In this document: positions 24,261 to 33,089 of the stretch, piece by piece | Layout of the letters: every line of letters begins with the position of its first letter | Numbering within the stretch: position 1 is the stretch's first letter | Assembly: GCA_022843385.1 (NCBI GenBank) | Contig: JALHNT010000004.1 | Coordinates: 1 to 42,651, forward strand | DNA: 42,651 bases | Direction: 5' to 3' | From: Anaerolineae bacterium | Lineage (GTDB): Bacteria > Chloroflexota > Anaerolineae > Aggregatilineales > Phototrophicaceae | The notes under the pieces: model-generated | What the model was told of the DNA's origin: nothing | Database searches by the model: none | The model's input: only the letters and a program-made list of their open reading frames with translations | Translations under genes and position numbers: made by a program

Positions 24261-25688
24261 ATGGCGAACAATAATGAAACGATATTGAAGGGACGCTACC
24301 GGCTGACAGCCCAGCAGGGGTCAGGCGGTATGGCGGTCATCTACAAGGCCTATGATCCCAAACTGAGCCGCACGGTGGCGATCAAGATATTGCGCCCCAG
24401 CCTGATACAAAATCAGGAGATGCTCAGTCGCTTTCAGAACGAGGCGCGCAGCGTCGCTAACCTGACGCATCCGAACATCGTCACGGTTTTTGATGTCGAT
24501 AATGATGGCGCGACCCAGTTCATTGTGATGGAATTTGTCGATGGGCAGGATCTGAAAGCCATCATCAAACGGGAAGGCGCACTGACGCTGGATCGGGTGC
24601 TGCGGCTGGCGATCCAGATTTGCAACGGCATCGGTTACGCTCATCGCACCGGGCTGGTTCATGCCGATGTGAAGCCACAGAATATCCTGGTCACGCGGGA
24701 AGATGTCGTCAAAGTCACGGACTTTGGCATTGCCCAGGCCTTCAGCGACAGCCAACCAGCAGAGCGGCAGCAGGTAGTGTGGGGCAGCCCTCATTATTTC
24801 TCGCCCGAACAGGCGCGTGGCGAAAAGCCGACGCCTCCTTCGGATGTCTACGCCATTGGCATCGTGTTGTTTGAGATGCTGACCGGGCGGCTGCCTTACA
24901 CTGGCACTGACCAGCAGCAGCTCGCGTTGTCACATATCCGGGATCGCATTCCATTAGTGACCGAGTTCAACCCGGCAGTGCCAGAGGCGCTGGCGCAGAT
25001 TGTCCAGAAGGTGATGAGCAAGGAACCGTCTGCTCGTTATCGCACGGCTGACCAGCTGGCAAGCGTGCTGGAGAGTTATCAGAGCCGAGGACGTGAACAC
25101 ACGGCGGCTTCTGTGCCGTCTTATCCGCCGCCTCAGCCACCCCTGCCGCCCCAACCTTCAGCCTATACCGCCCCGCCCAGTCAGTCCTATCCACCGCCCA
25201 GCCAGCAGTATCCGCCGCAGCAGGCATCAGCAGCTCAACCCCCGCTGCCCTTTTCACAGACCAATCAGCCATCAGTGCCGCTGCCTTTCACCGGTGCCAG
25301 TCAGCCGGCCAATATTCCTTCGCCATTTGAAGAACCGCCATCGCTGCCCTTCACGCAGTCGCAGCAGCCCCTACCGAATCCAACCGAGCGCTACAATCTG
25401 GCTCCGAACGCGCCACAGTCTGCCCCGTATGCGCGCCCCGGCCAGCCGCAACAGTCCTTGAACCGCATCAATGAAGCGCCAGCGCAATACCAGGCACCTG
25501 CGCCACAGTGGGGCACTGTTGGGTCGAACAGCCAACCGATTTACAACAGCCGTCCACTCGGTCAGGAAGAAGACCTGCCGCCGACGCTGGACGCGGTGAC
25601 GATTGTGCTGGCGGTGATTGCATTCTTCGCGGTGCTGGGTTTGGTGCCGCTGTGGATTATCGTCTATCTGGCGCGTTTTGCCGGATAG
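24261..25688 (+). CDS. PknB-type Ser/Thr kinase with HAD catalytic loop and C-terminal membrane anchor
   Basis: A bacterial Hanks-type kinase. It has the P-loop QGSGGMAVIYKA, Lys42 in VAIKIL, DFG in VTDFGIAQ and SPEQARG near the APE position. The catalytic loop reads LVHADVKPQN: the Asp is kept but the usual Arg of HRD is Ala, so activation-loop control should differ from RD kinases. After about residue 275 comes a long Pro/Gln/Ser-rich linker with SYPPPSQ-like repeats. A single membrane helix lies at the very C-terminus (about 450-472), with almost nothing outside, so it is a membrane-tethered cytoplasmic kinase. It converges on the next kinase with a 4-bp gap. Confidence 0.9.
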   Translation: MANNNETILKGRYRLTAQQGSGGMAVIYKAYDPKLSRTVAIKILRPSLIQNQEMLSRFQNEARSVANLTHPNIVTVFDVDNDGATQFIVMEFVDGQDLKAIIKREGALTLDRVLRLAIQICNGIGYAHRTGLVHADVKPQNILVTREDVVKVTDFGIAQAFSDSQPAERQQVVWGSPHYFSPEQARGEKPTPPSDVYAIGIVLFEMLTGRLPYTGTDQQQLALSHIRDRIPLVTEFNPAVPEALAQIVQKVMSKEPSARYRTADQLASVLESYQSRGREHTAASVPSYPPPQPPLPPQPSAYTAPPSQSYPPPSQQYPPQQASAAQPPLPFSQTNQPSVPLPFTGASQPANIPSPFEEPPSLPFTQSQQPLPNPTERYNLAPNAPQSAPYARPGQPQQSLNRINEAPAQYQAPAPQWGTVGSNSQPIYNSRPLGQEEDLPPTLDAVTIVLAVIAFFAVLGLVPLWIIVYLARFAG

Positions 25689-25692
25689 CGCT

Positions 25693-27426
25693 TCACTGTG
25701 ATGTCATCGAGGGGATGTCGTCGGTGATCTGGTAGCTATCGATCAGCGCGACGGCTTCCCCGGTGTTGGTGCTGGCGATGTAGATGCCGATTGCGCCTGC
25801 TCTTGCTTCTTCGGTTGGGATAACCACATCGGCCACGACCTGCTGGTTGACCATACCAACCAGATGTTCGCCAGCGAATACCACCGTCAACTGATTCATT
25901 TCCCCAAGCGGGTTGATGACATCGTTGGGCGTCCACTCGGTCTCCTGGTTACGCAGCTCGCTCCACTCGGCATTCCGCAGCGCCCATATGCTGTATTGGC
26001 CGGCACCGTCGACAGCAAAGACATTGTAATTGCGGGCATCCTGATAGCGAAAGACGATGCCATAGCCGCTCATGGGCGAACTGCTGGTATCCAAGCGGCC
26101 TTCCAGCGTGATCGTGCCATCCTGATAGGTCGCTTCAGGGTCAAACAGACTGGTGATGGCGGTCGACCGGCTGCGATTTTCCAGGCGATAAATGCCATCT
26201 GCGGTCATCTGGCGCAAGGCAGTGCCTTCATCATTCTGCTGCCAAAGCGCCCGCATTGGATCATCGCTCGAAAAATCACTGACAAAGTAGGGTGGTGCCG
26301 AACCGGTCATGCTGGAAATCGTGTCATCGGTTGCAGACGCAGCGTTACGTTCCTGTCCCCGGGCAATAGCAAACAATACCACTAGCGCAAATGACACCAA
26401 TGCCATCCCGCTGATAATCCATCGCAGTTGACGATGGCGGCCCGCCGCGGGTGCAGACGGGTTTTCCAACAGCAGTGTGCGCTGCTCGGCACTGGATGGT
26501 AGCGGTTCAATGACGGTTCGTTCCTGCGCTTCGATGGCCGGTGAAGCATGAACTGGATAGGGCGACTGGGACGAGAGCGCTTCATTCAAACCCTGGATCA
26601 GGGCTGCTGCACTCTGGTAGCGATCTTCGGGGTCTTTTGCCAGCGCCTTCAGCAGAAAACTTTGCAAGTACGGGTGACTTTCGCGGATGGCATCCGGCAG
26701 CAGCGGGATCGGCGCACTGACATGCTTCAGGATGATTGCCACCAGACTCTCGTCGTTGAAGGGTGGGCTGCCGGCGAACATCTCGTAAATCATGATGCCG
26801 AGCGCGTACAGGTCGCTGCGGGCATCAGCCGGTCGGCCGCTGGCCTGTTCCGGTGAGATATAAGCGGGTGTGCCAACGGTCGCGCCTTCCTGCGTCAGAC
26901 TGGCACCCTCGCGCAATCGGGCGATGCCAAAATCCATCAGCACGGCCTGACCGTACTCGCCAAACAGGACATTGCCCGGTTTGACATCCCGATGCACCAT
27001 CCCCTTGCTGTGGGCGTAACCCAGTGCCGCGCACAGGTCGTTGATGATCCTCACAATCTCGGATGTGGGCATGGTCTGCCGCTGCTCGATGTAATCATCC
27101 AGGAGTTGTCGCAGCGTCTTGCCCGGCAGATAGGGCATGACCATGTAGGAGAGGAACTGTCCCTGGTACTCAATGGTGTCGAAGTCGTATATCTGGACGA
27201 TGTTGGGGTGTTGCAGGCTGGCGACGAGTTTGGCTTCGCGGTCGAAGCGTTCATTGAAGCTGGCCTGACTCGCCAGATGATCGTGCAGCACCTTTACCGC
27301 GACATCGCGTTCGAGGTTTTTGTCCCAGGCGCGAAAGACGCGCGCCATGCCACCCGCGCCAATCCGTTCCCGGATGACATAACGCCGAATCGCCTCATTC
27401 AGAATGATATCGGTTGAAAAAGCCAT
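25693..27426 (-). CDS. PknB-type receptor Ser/Thr kinase with extracellular sensor-like domain
   Basis: The kinase half (residues 1-285) is canonical: IGAGGMARVFRA, VAVKVL, MVHRDVKPGN with intact HRD, LMDFGIARL and SPEQASG. A linker follows, then one membrane helix (about 335-355, WIISGMALVSFALVVLFAIA). The roughly 220-residue outer domain is rich in beta strands (ITLEGRLDTSSSPMSGYGIV, NYNVFAVDGAGQYSIW, NQLTVVFAGEHLVGMVN). This pattern resembles concanavalin/LamG-like or DUF1080-like glycan-binding folds, so it may sense cell-surface sugars; that is inference. It is divergent from the WYL regulator gene. Confidence 0.9.
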   Translation of the reverse strand: MAFSTDIILNEAIRRYVIRERIGAGGMARVFRAWDKNLERDVAVKVLHDHLASQASFNERFDREAKLVASLQHPNIVQIYDFDTIEYQGQFLSYMVMPYLPGKTLRQLLDDYIEQRQTMPTSEIVRIINDLCAALGYAHSKGMVHRDVKPGNVLFGEYGQAVLMDFGIARLREGASLTQEGATVGTPAYISPEQASGRPADARSDLYALGIMIYEMFAGSPPFNDESLVAIILKHVSAPIPLLPDAIRESHPYLQSFLLKALAKDPEDRYQSAAALIQGLNEALSSQSPYPVHASPAIEAQERTVIEPLPSSAEQRTLLLENPSAPAAGRHRQLRWIISGMALVSFALVVLFAIARGQERNAASATDDTISSMTGSAPPYFVSDFSSDDPMRALWQQNDEGTALRQMTADGIYRLENRSRSTAITSLFDPEATYQDGTITLEGRLDTSSSPMSGYGIVFRYQDARNYNVFAVDGAGQYSIWALRNAEWSELRNQETEWTPNDVINPLGEMNQLTVVFAGEHLVGMVNQQVVADVVIPTEEARAGAIGIYIASTNTGEAVALIDSYQITDDIPSMTSQ

Positions 27427-27524
27427 TTTGCTGCCTCAAGCGCCTGGTGCAGAATGAGTCTGAAGCACCCCACGATTCATTACAGAATACGCGCAAATTC
27501 TTGCTATGAGATTACTATTTGTGA

Positions 27525-27560
27525 AGGATTCGATGTGGACAGCGCACAAAAGCGAATCCT
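27525..27560. promoter_or_regulatory. Spaced inverted repeat, candidate operator of the WYL regulator
   Basis: AGGATTCG (27525-27532) and CGAATCCT (27553-27560) are perfect 8-bp inverted copies with centres 28 bp apart. The second half-site touches the extended -10 promoter. The placement fits autoregulation by a dimeric or tetrameric regulator, and possibly control of the divergent kinase gene. Confidence 0.6.
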
Positions 27561-27568
27561 GCTATACT
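27560..27568 (+). promoter_or_regulatory. Extended -10 promoter of the WYL regulator
   Basis: TGC-TATACT, with TATACT at 27563-27568, about 30 bp before ATG 27599. No -35 box at standard distance is convincing. Confidence 0.55.
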
Positions 27569-27598
27569 GCCTTCAAGACGATGTATTGAGGTGTGGGT

Positions 27599-28612
27599 AT
27601 GGTGGACAGTTTAAACCAGATGGATGACCGTTCGACAACCATTGAGCGTCGCGGAGAACGTCTGACTGCCATCGAGAAGATGCTGTTTCGCAACAGCCAG
27701 GGATTGCGCGCGGTTGAGATCGCCAAAGCCTGCGGCGTTGACCGGCGCACGATCTACCGCGATCTGGCGATGCTGGAAAAAATCGGCATCCCTATCGCCC
27801 AGGAAGACGGCAAGTTTCTCATCAACCGCGATTATTATCTGGCCTCGGTTCGTATGAATTTCAACGAAGCGGTGGCGCTGTTCATCGCCGCGCGTTCCTA
27901 TGCCCGTCATGCGGAACAGCAAAATCCTCACGTCGTTTCCGCCCTGAACAAACTGTGCGGCGCATTGCCTGAATCGTTATCGCAGCATGTTCGTTATGTC
28001 GCTGACTGGATCCGCAGCAGCCCGATTGATCGCAATTATGCCCAGAACCTCGAAACCATCATCCGCGCCTGGGTCAGCCGGCATAAGGTCAAGCTGTGGG
28101 GGAGTTCCGGCAAAAGCGGTGACATCTACCTCCACGAATTCTCGACGTATTTCCTCGAACCTGGGAGCAACGGCGGGTTGTACGCCATTGGTTATGATGA
28201 AGTCACACAGGGAATCTGCACCCTGAAAGTGGAGTGGATCAAGCGGACGAAACTGCTGGATGAGACGTATGATGTTCCGGCTGATTTTGACCGCCGCCCC
28301 TATCTGGAGAGCGTCTGGAGCATTATGGGCAATGAAGGCGAGAACAAGACGCGGGTGGTGCTGGCCTTTTCGCCAGATGTAACCTCCCTCATCCGTGAAC
28401 GACTATGGCACACTTCGCAGCAGCTTGAGATTCTCGATGACCGGCGCTGCACCCTTTCAGTGACTGTAGGTGATTGGCATGATCTCCTCCCCTGGATTCG
28501 CTCGTGGGGGGCGCAGGTTGAAGTGCTGGAACCCGCAGCATTACGCAACGAACTGGCCGGCGATGCGGCACGGGTTGCCCTGATGTACCAGCCCATGATC
28601 GCGCGTCCTTGA
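27599..28612 (+). CDS. WYL-domain transcriptional regulator
   Basis: A DeoR/YafY-type regulator. The N-terminal helix-turn-helix reads LRAVEIAKACGVDRRTIYRDLAML (roughly residues 35-58, here unbroken only to show the turn). A WYL ligand-binding domain lies around residues 140-225, with GLYAIGYDE at the signature site, where the usual W-Y-L spelling is altered. A WCX-like C-terminal domain follows. WYL domains often bind nucleic acid or nucleotide ligands and repress their own promoter. ATG 27599 is favoured, with GAGG at 27588-27591; a GTG at 27593 is possible. It is divergent from the receptor kinase gene. Confidence 0.88.
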   Translation: MVDSLNQMDDRSTTIERRGERLTAIEKMLFRNSQGLRAVEIAKACGVDRRTIYRDLAMLEKIGIPIAQEDGKFLINRDYYLASVRMNFNEAVALFIAARSYARHAEQQNPHVVSALNKLCGALPESLSQHVRYVADWIRSSPIDRNYAQNLETIIRAWVSRHKVKLWGSSGKSGDIYLHEFSTYFLEPGSNGGLYAIGYDEVTQGICTLKVEWIKRTKLLDETYDVPADFDRRPYLESVWSIMGNEGENKTRVVLAFSPDVTSLIRERLWHTSQQLEILDDRRCTLSVTVGDWHDLLPWIRSWGAQVEVLEPAALRNELAGDAARVALMYQPMIARP

Positions 28613-28637
28613 GGGGATGACCGCAACGATCATCCCC
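28613..28637. other. Hairpin between convergent genes
   Basis: GGGGATGA (28613-28620) pairs with TCATCCCC (28630-28637) over a 9-nt loop, right after the WYL stop. There is no U-run on either side, so it may be a processing or weak termination site, not a standard intrinsic terminator. Confidence 0.5.
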
Positions 28638-28650
28638 CCGCATGAAAAGT

Positions 28651-30408
28651 CTAGCTGCCGGGTGTTGCTTCGTGCGTGGCCTCAGCACCCGCTCCGGGCT
28701 GAATATCAGATGCCGGCGGCGCTTCCACCGTCACGTCACCCGATGCGCCCGGCTGTGGCGCAATCTCTGCAGTGGGAGTTATCAGATCGCGCACGGCGGC
28801 AAACACTGGACGCGGTTGGTCGCCTGGCCCCAACAGACTGTTGTAACAATTCTCCGCGCCATCAATATCACAGCCGTTCAGGTTATCGAGGAACATCGGC
28901 CCGATGAAGCCGAGTTCGGTGCCAAGCTGAAAGGCGCGCGGCACATAAGCCGCTTGTTCGACCAGATCGGTATAGCTGACGAAGATATAGGTTTCTGAAG
29001 GTGGATCGGTGTCTTCGCTGCTGCCCCAACCGAACTTAGTCACCCAGATCGGCGTGCTGCCATCGCCGCTGTCGGTCATGATCTGGCGATAGTCGCTTAA
29101 CGTGTTGCGGAAGTAGAAGCTAGGATTTTCAAAGTGGGTCAGCACACCAGGCGGCGGCACACAGCACTCGGCATCCGGCGGGTTGGCCCAGCCGAGCGGG
29201 TGGGCACCGATGGCGTCACTGGCCGCGGCTAACCCGTTGGCATACATATCGCGCAAGAACTGGCGATCATCAATCGCGTTCACCCCATCGTTGTATCCGG
29301 TGGGTGCCAGACCCGCGCTCAAGACCAAAGCTGCGCTGTCTGCCGACTTGACCGCAGTATAGGCGACTGTCAGGAGTTCGGTGTAGCTGGCGGCGCTGAT
29401 GTCATGAACTTCGCTGTTCCACTCGCGGCGCAGATTGGGTTCGTTCCAGATCTGATACGCCTGTACCCTGCCAGCATAACGGGCAGTGACCGCGCTGACA
29501 AAGGTGGTGAAAGTCGCAAAATCATCCGGTGGGCCATTTTCCTGGGCGCTGCTTCTGGCCCAGTCGGGCGCAGCAGTGAGCGTCAGCAGGATTTTCAGGT
29601 TGGCACCATTGAGACTGTCGATGATGCCATCGAGCGTCGCGAAATCAATCTCGCCCTGGATTGGCTCAAAGTCGCGCCAGTTGATCGTCTGCTTCACCCA
29701 GCGCATCCCCAACGTCTGAATATCACCCACCAGCGCTGTGACATCCTGATCGACCAGGAAGGCTTCAATCCCAAAATCGAACCCGTAACCCGCCGTGGTT
29801 GTGCCACCCTGACCGGCATTGGTGGTGGATGGCGCAGTGGTTGGCTGGGGGCTGCTGGTCGGCAAAGCCGTAGATGTGGGCAGTGGCGTCGATGAAACGG
29901 CTGTAGGGGTGGCACCGCCCTCGGCTGGGACTTGCAGGCGTTGACCGACATAAATCAGATTGGGATTGGTGAGATTGTTCAACTGAGCGAGCTGCCGAAC
30001 GGTGGTGCGGAAGCGTATCGCGATCTTGAACAGCGTATCCCCAACCTGAACCGTGTAATCCGTCGTCGCAATCGGGATGGGCGTAACGGTAATGGTCGCA
30101 GTGGGCGGGACTGGCGTGGCGGTTGCAGCGGCGACCCCCGGAATGCGTAACTGCTGGCCGGTGACGATGAGCGCCGGGTTGGTGATGCCATTGGCTTCGG
30201 CAATCTGGCGGACGGTCACGCCGAAGCGGGTGGCGATACGAAACAATGTGTCGCCGGAACGCACGGTGTAGATCACTTCGTTGGCTGGGGTCGCCGTCAC
30301 CGTTGGGGGTACGGCGGTTGGTGTCGTAGTGGTCGCCCAGGCTGATGTGGTCGTCAGACACAACAGCAGGATGACCATCAGGCTTACGGTGAAGCGGTTG
30401 TGTCGCAT
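28651..30408 (-). CDS. Secreted LysM protein with glycosidase-like barrel
   Basis: After a signal peptide ([17 protein letters not shown]) come two LysM repeats, about residues 46-90 ([18 protein letters not shown]) and 117-160 ([18 protein letters not shown]), which bind peptidoglycan or chitin-like sugars. They are joined by Thr/Pro/Ala-rich linkers. Residues 205-540 form a clan GH-A-like barrel (GH39/GH5-like), with an acid/base candidate Glu323 in QIWNEPNL. At the expected nucleophile position the sequence is WVTKFGW, Lys458 in place of the usual Glu, so hydrolytic activity is doubtful. The tail is again low complexity. It is likely a cell-wall-bound surface protein. Confidence 0.86.
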   Translation of the reverse strand: MRHNRFTVSLMVILLLCLTTTSAWATTTTPTAVPPTVTATPANEVIYTVRSGDTLFRIATRFGVTVRQIAEANGITNPALIVTGQQLRIPGVAAATATPVPPTATITVTPIPIATTDYTVQVGDTLFKIAIRFRTTVRQLAQLNNLTNPNLIYVGQRLQVPAEGGATPTAVSSTPLPTSTALPTSSPQPTTAPSTTNAGQGGTTTAGYGFDFGIEAFLVDQDVTALVGDIQTLGMRWVKQTINWRDFEPIQGEIDFATLDGIIDSLNGANLKILLTLTAAPDWARSSAQENGPPDDFATFTTFVSAVTARYAGRVQAYQIWNEPNLRREWNSEVHDISAASYTELLTVAYTAVKSADSAALVLSAGLAPTGYNDGVNAIDDRQFLRDMYANGLAAASDAIGAHPLGWANPPDAECCVPPPGVLTHFENPSFYFRNTLSDYRQIMTDSGDGSTPIWVTKFGWGSSEDTDPPSETYIFVSYTDLVEQAAYVPRAFQLGTELGFIGPMFLDNLNGCDIDGAENCYNSLLGPGDQPRPVFAAVRDLITPTAEIAPQPGASGDVTVEAPPASDIQPGAGAEATHEATPGS

Positions 30409-30445
30409 AAAACTCTTTCTCCTTCGCGTACTGGCATCTCAATGT

Positions 30446-30474
30446 AGCATAACTTATCGTACCCCATCTGACAA
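30446..30474 (-). promoter_or_regulatory. Promoter of the LysM protein gene
   Basis: On the minus strand TTGTCA (30469-30474), a 17-bp spacer and TATGCT (30446-30451). It lies about 38 bp before the start codon. Confidence 0.6.
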
Positions 30475-30497
30475 TGCGCCCCTTGAGGGATGATTGG

Positions 30498-30506
30498 TGC
30501 TATAAT
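30498..30506 (+). promoter_or_regulatory. Extended -10 promoter of the DUF2207 cluster
   Basis: TGC-TATAAT with TATAAT at 30501-30506; the start codon follows at 30540. The -35 region is weak. Confidence 0.62.
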
Positions 30507-30539
30507 CGCATGAGGTTGGGTTATACCGAGGTTGTCATC

Positions 30540-32474
30540 ATGGCACGCAAATGCAGTCTCCTGATGGTGCTGCTGGCGGGATTGCTGGTCGTATCCCCTG
30601 TGCTGGGGCAGTCGCGTTCGGTATTCTGGAATCGCTGGGACGTCACCATCAATAACATCGACGCCCGGCAAAATGTTTTCGACGTCACTGAAAGCTACGA
30701 TATTTCCTTCACCGGAACGTTCACCTTCGGCTCGGCTGTCATTCCACAGACGAATCTGGAGAGCATCAACAACGTCTCGGTGCAAGAAGCGGGGCGCGCC
30801 CTGAGTCCCAGTTGCTCCGGCAGCGCAGGCACATTTTGCGCGGAAAACACGGCAGATGGGTTGTCGATTACCTACTATTTCCGCCGTCCCATCACCGACG
30901 ATCAGCAGCAGTTTACGCTTCGCTACACCGTTGTCGGTGCGCTGCGCATTTACGAGGATGGCGATCAGTTGTGGTGGACAGCCATTCCACCAGAGCATTT
31001 CGGTTTCCCGATTGCCAGCAGCACGGTTACGGTTGAACTGCCTGCGGGTTACGCGCCCCGCGAGGGCATTGATCTGGTGGAGACCTATGGCGCTCCTGGT
31101 GATGTCTCGGTGCGTGGGACAACCGTCGTGGCAACCGCCACCCGCCAGCTTACCGGCGACGAGTCGTTCGAAATCCGGGTTCAGTTCCCCCATAACCCGC
31201 AGGCCCGCGTCCCTGGCTGGCAATCCACTTTTGACGGTGAGCGCGCCTATCAGGAAAACACCCTGCCTATCGTCAATGTCGGCATCCTGGCGTTGACCTG
31301 CCTACTGGGGCTGGGTGGTGTCGTCGCTTTGTTCGCACTGTGGTATGTCAAAGGGCGTGATCCACTGGTCGGGCCAGTGCCGGAATACCTGACCGAACCG
31401 CCGGATGACCTGCGTCCTGCTGCTGCCGGAGCGTTGATTGATGAACAGGCGGAGATGCGCGAGGTGGTCTCGATCATCGTTGACCTGGCGGAGCGCGGCT
31501 ACATCGTGATGGAAGAGCATCAGACAGAGGGCATTCTCGGCCTGGGCAAACAGAGCAGCTTCATCTTCAAACGCACCGATAAGCCGGCTGATGATCTGTT
31601 GAGCTTCGAGAAACGCATGATAGAGGCTGTCTTTCGTGGCGGACTGGAGCGTTCGCTGGACTCGCTCAAGAATACCTTCTATGTCACCGTCCCCAGCTTG
31701 CAAGGGGATGTGTACGCTCAACTGCTACAGAAGGGTTTTTTCAGCGCCAGCCCAGAGGCGACGCGCACGCTGTATCAGGGGATCAGCACGCTCCTCTTCG
31801 GCGCGGCCTTCCTGGTGTTCTTTTTCACCATCGAGCAGCTCGACCAGATCAGTTATGCCCTGGCTCTGATACCGGTCTCATTGAGCGCGGTCGGCGTAGC
31901 CACTTTCATCATCGGGCAACACATGCCGGCCAAGACCCGGCAGGGCGCGGAGTCAGCCGCCAAGTGGCGGGCTTTCCGCGAATACCTCAACAATCTGGAC
32001 AAGTACCGCGCCGTTGAAGAAGCCACCGATCAATTTGCTACTTATCTGCCCTATGCCATCGCCTTTGGGATTGATCAGGGTTGGATACGCCGATTCAGCG
32101 GCATCCAGAATGTTCCCATCCCAATCTGGTATTATCCAACGTATCTGGGGCCGTATCATCGCGGCTACACCGCTGGCACACCGCTGCCCCGTCCGCAGTT
32201 CGATCTGGGCGGTGGGCGTGGTCTTCCGGGTGAACTGGCGCGGGCGGAGGGTGGCGGCTTCTCATTGGATACGATGTCGAAGAATATGGCCGGCGGCCTG
32301 GAAAATATCTCCACTGGCCTGACGCAAATGCTCGACTCCGCCGGGCGGGCGCTGAACAGCCAGCCGCAGCAAAGCGGCAGCAGCGGGCGCTGGAGCAGCG
32401 GCGGACGGAGCTGGAGTGGCGGCGGGTTCAGAGGGGGTGGCAGCAGTGGCGGTGGCAGTCGTGGATTTGGCTAA
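30540..32474 (+). CDS. DUF2207-family membrane protein
   Basis: A signal segment (SLLMVLLAGLLVVSPVLG) precedes an extracytoplasmic beta-rich DUF2207 domain (about residues 25-230) that starts WDVTINNIDARQNVFDVTES. A membrane helix near residues 243-265 leads to a cytoplasmic part with a winged-helix-like segment (EVVSIIVDLAERGYIVMEE). Two more helices lie near 415-460. The end is a low-complexity Gly/Ser/Arg tail. This architecture is standard for DUF2207 proteins, whose function is unknown. ATG 30540 is chosen because the predicted transcription start lies near 30512 and GAGG is at 30528-30531. It leads a four-gene plus-strand cluster. Confidence 0.87.
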   Translation: MARKCSLLMVLLAGLLVVSPVLGQSRSVFWNRWDVTINNIDARQNVFDVTESYDISFTGTFTFGSAVIPQTNLESINNVSVQEAGRALSPSCSGSAGTFCAENTADGLSITYYFRRPITDDQQQFTLRYTVVGALRIYEDGDQLWWTAIPPEHFGFPIASSTVTVELPAGYAPREGIDLVETYGAPGDVSVRGTTVVATATRQLTGDESFEIRVQFPHNPQARVPGWQSTFDGERAYQENTLPIVNVGILALTCLLGLGGVVALFALWYVKGRDPLVGPVPEYLTEPPDDLRPAAAGALIDEQAEMREVVSIIVDLAERGYIVMEEHQTEGILGLGKQSSFIFKRTDKPADDLLSFEKRMIEAVFRGGLERSLDSLKNTFYVTVPSLQGDVYAQLLQKGFFSASPEATRTLYQGISTLLFGAAFLVFFFTIEQLDQISYALALIPVSLSAVGVATFIIGQHMPAKTRQGAESAAKWRAFREYLNNLDKYRAVEEATDQFATYLPYAIAFGIDQGWIRRFSGIQNVPIPIWYYPTYLGPYHRGYTAGTPLPRPQFDLGGGRGLPGELARAEGGGFSLDTMSKNMAGGLENISTGLTQMLDSAGRALNSQPQQSGSSGRWSSGGRSWSGGGFRGGGSSGGGSRGFG

Positions 32475-32492
32475 GCTAGAACGAGGGCGTGG

Positions 32493-33011
32493 ATGAATAC
32501 GGGACGTTTGGTGGGCATCATTCTGATTGCGATCGGCTTTGGCATCGCCGTCATCGCCGGCTTATGGCTGGCGCTGCAAGTGTCTGGTCAGCAGTTGACC
32601 GCAACAGGAGCATTGGTTGGATCGGGACTGGCCTTCATCCCGGTGGGACTGCTGACGGGGCTGGGCATCTTCATGTTCGTGCGCGGCGGGAGAGAAGCCG
32701 AAGAAGAATCGGTCATGCACAAACAGCGGCGCCTGCTCGACATCGTCAAGAGTCGCGGCGAAGTCCCGGTGACTGACCTGGCGTTGGAGCTGGGTGTGAA
32801 TGCCGACGCGCTCAAGTCGATGATTCACCAACTGGTGGGCTTGCAGGTCTTCAGCGGTTACATCAATTGGGAGAAAGGCATCCTGTATTCATCGGATGCC
32901 TCACAACTGCGAACACTGGACAAGTGCAAGAATTGTGGCGGCGATATACAACTGGTGGGCAAGGGCGTGGTGGCCTGCAAATTCTGTGGAACCGAATACT
33001 TTCTCACCTAA
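32493..33011 (+). CDS. Membrane protein with winged-helix (PCI-like) and zinc-ribbon domains
   Basis: The 172 residues hold two membrane helices (about 6-28 and 41-65). A cytoplasmic helix-turn-helix/PCI-like segment follows (RRLLDIVKSRGEVPVTDLAL, then NADALKSMIHQLVGL). The C-terminal zinc ribbon has CxxC pairs at Cys145/148 and Cys162/165. The start has GAGG 7-9 nt upstream and follows the DUF2207 stop by 18 bp, so it is probably in the same operon. No enzyme motif is seen. It may be an adaptor joining the membrane to a cytosolic partner. Confidence 0.75.
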   Translation: MNTGRLVGIILIAIGFGIAVIAGLWLALQVSGQQLTATGALVGSGLAFIPVGLLTGLGIFMFVRGGREAEEESVMHKQRRLLDIVKSRGEVPVTDLALELGVNADALKSMIHQLVGLQVFSGYINWEKGILYSSDASQLRTLDKCKNCGGDIQLVGKGVVACKFCGTEYFLT

Positions 33012-33089
33012 CACCCAGAGTCTGGGGCTTTGTTGGGCGGAGCATCCACTACAATATAAAGAGCGATTAAATGATGAAAGGAATCGGGC

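Noticed and set aside
25110..25530. Pro/Gln-rich repeat-like stretch in the first kinase as a possible DNA repeat array
   Set aside because: The repetition is low-complexity protein coding (SYPPPSQ-type linker) without regular DNA units.
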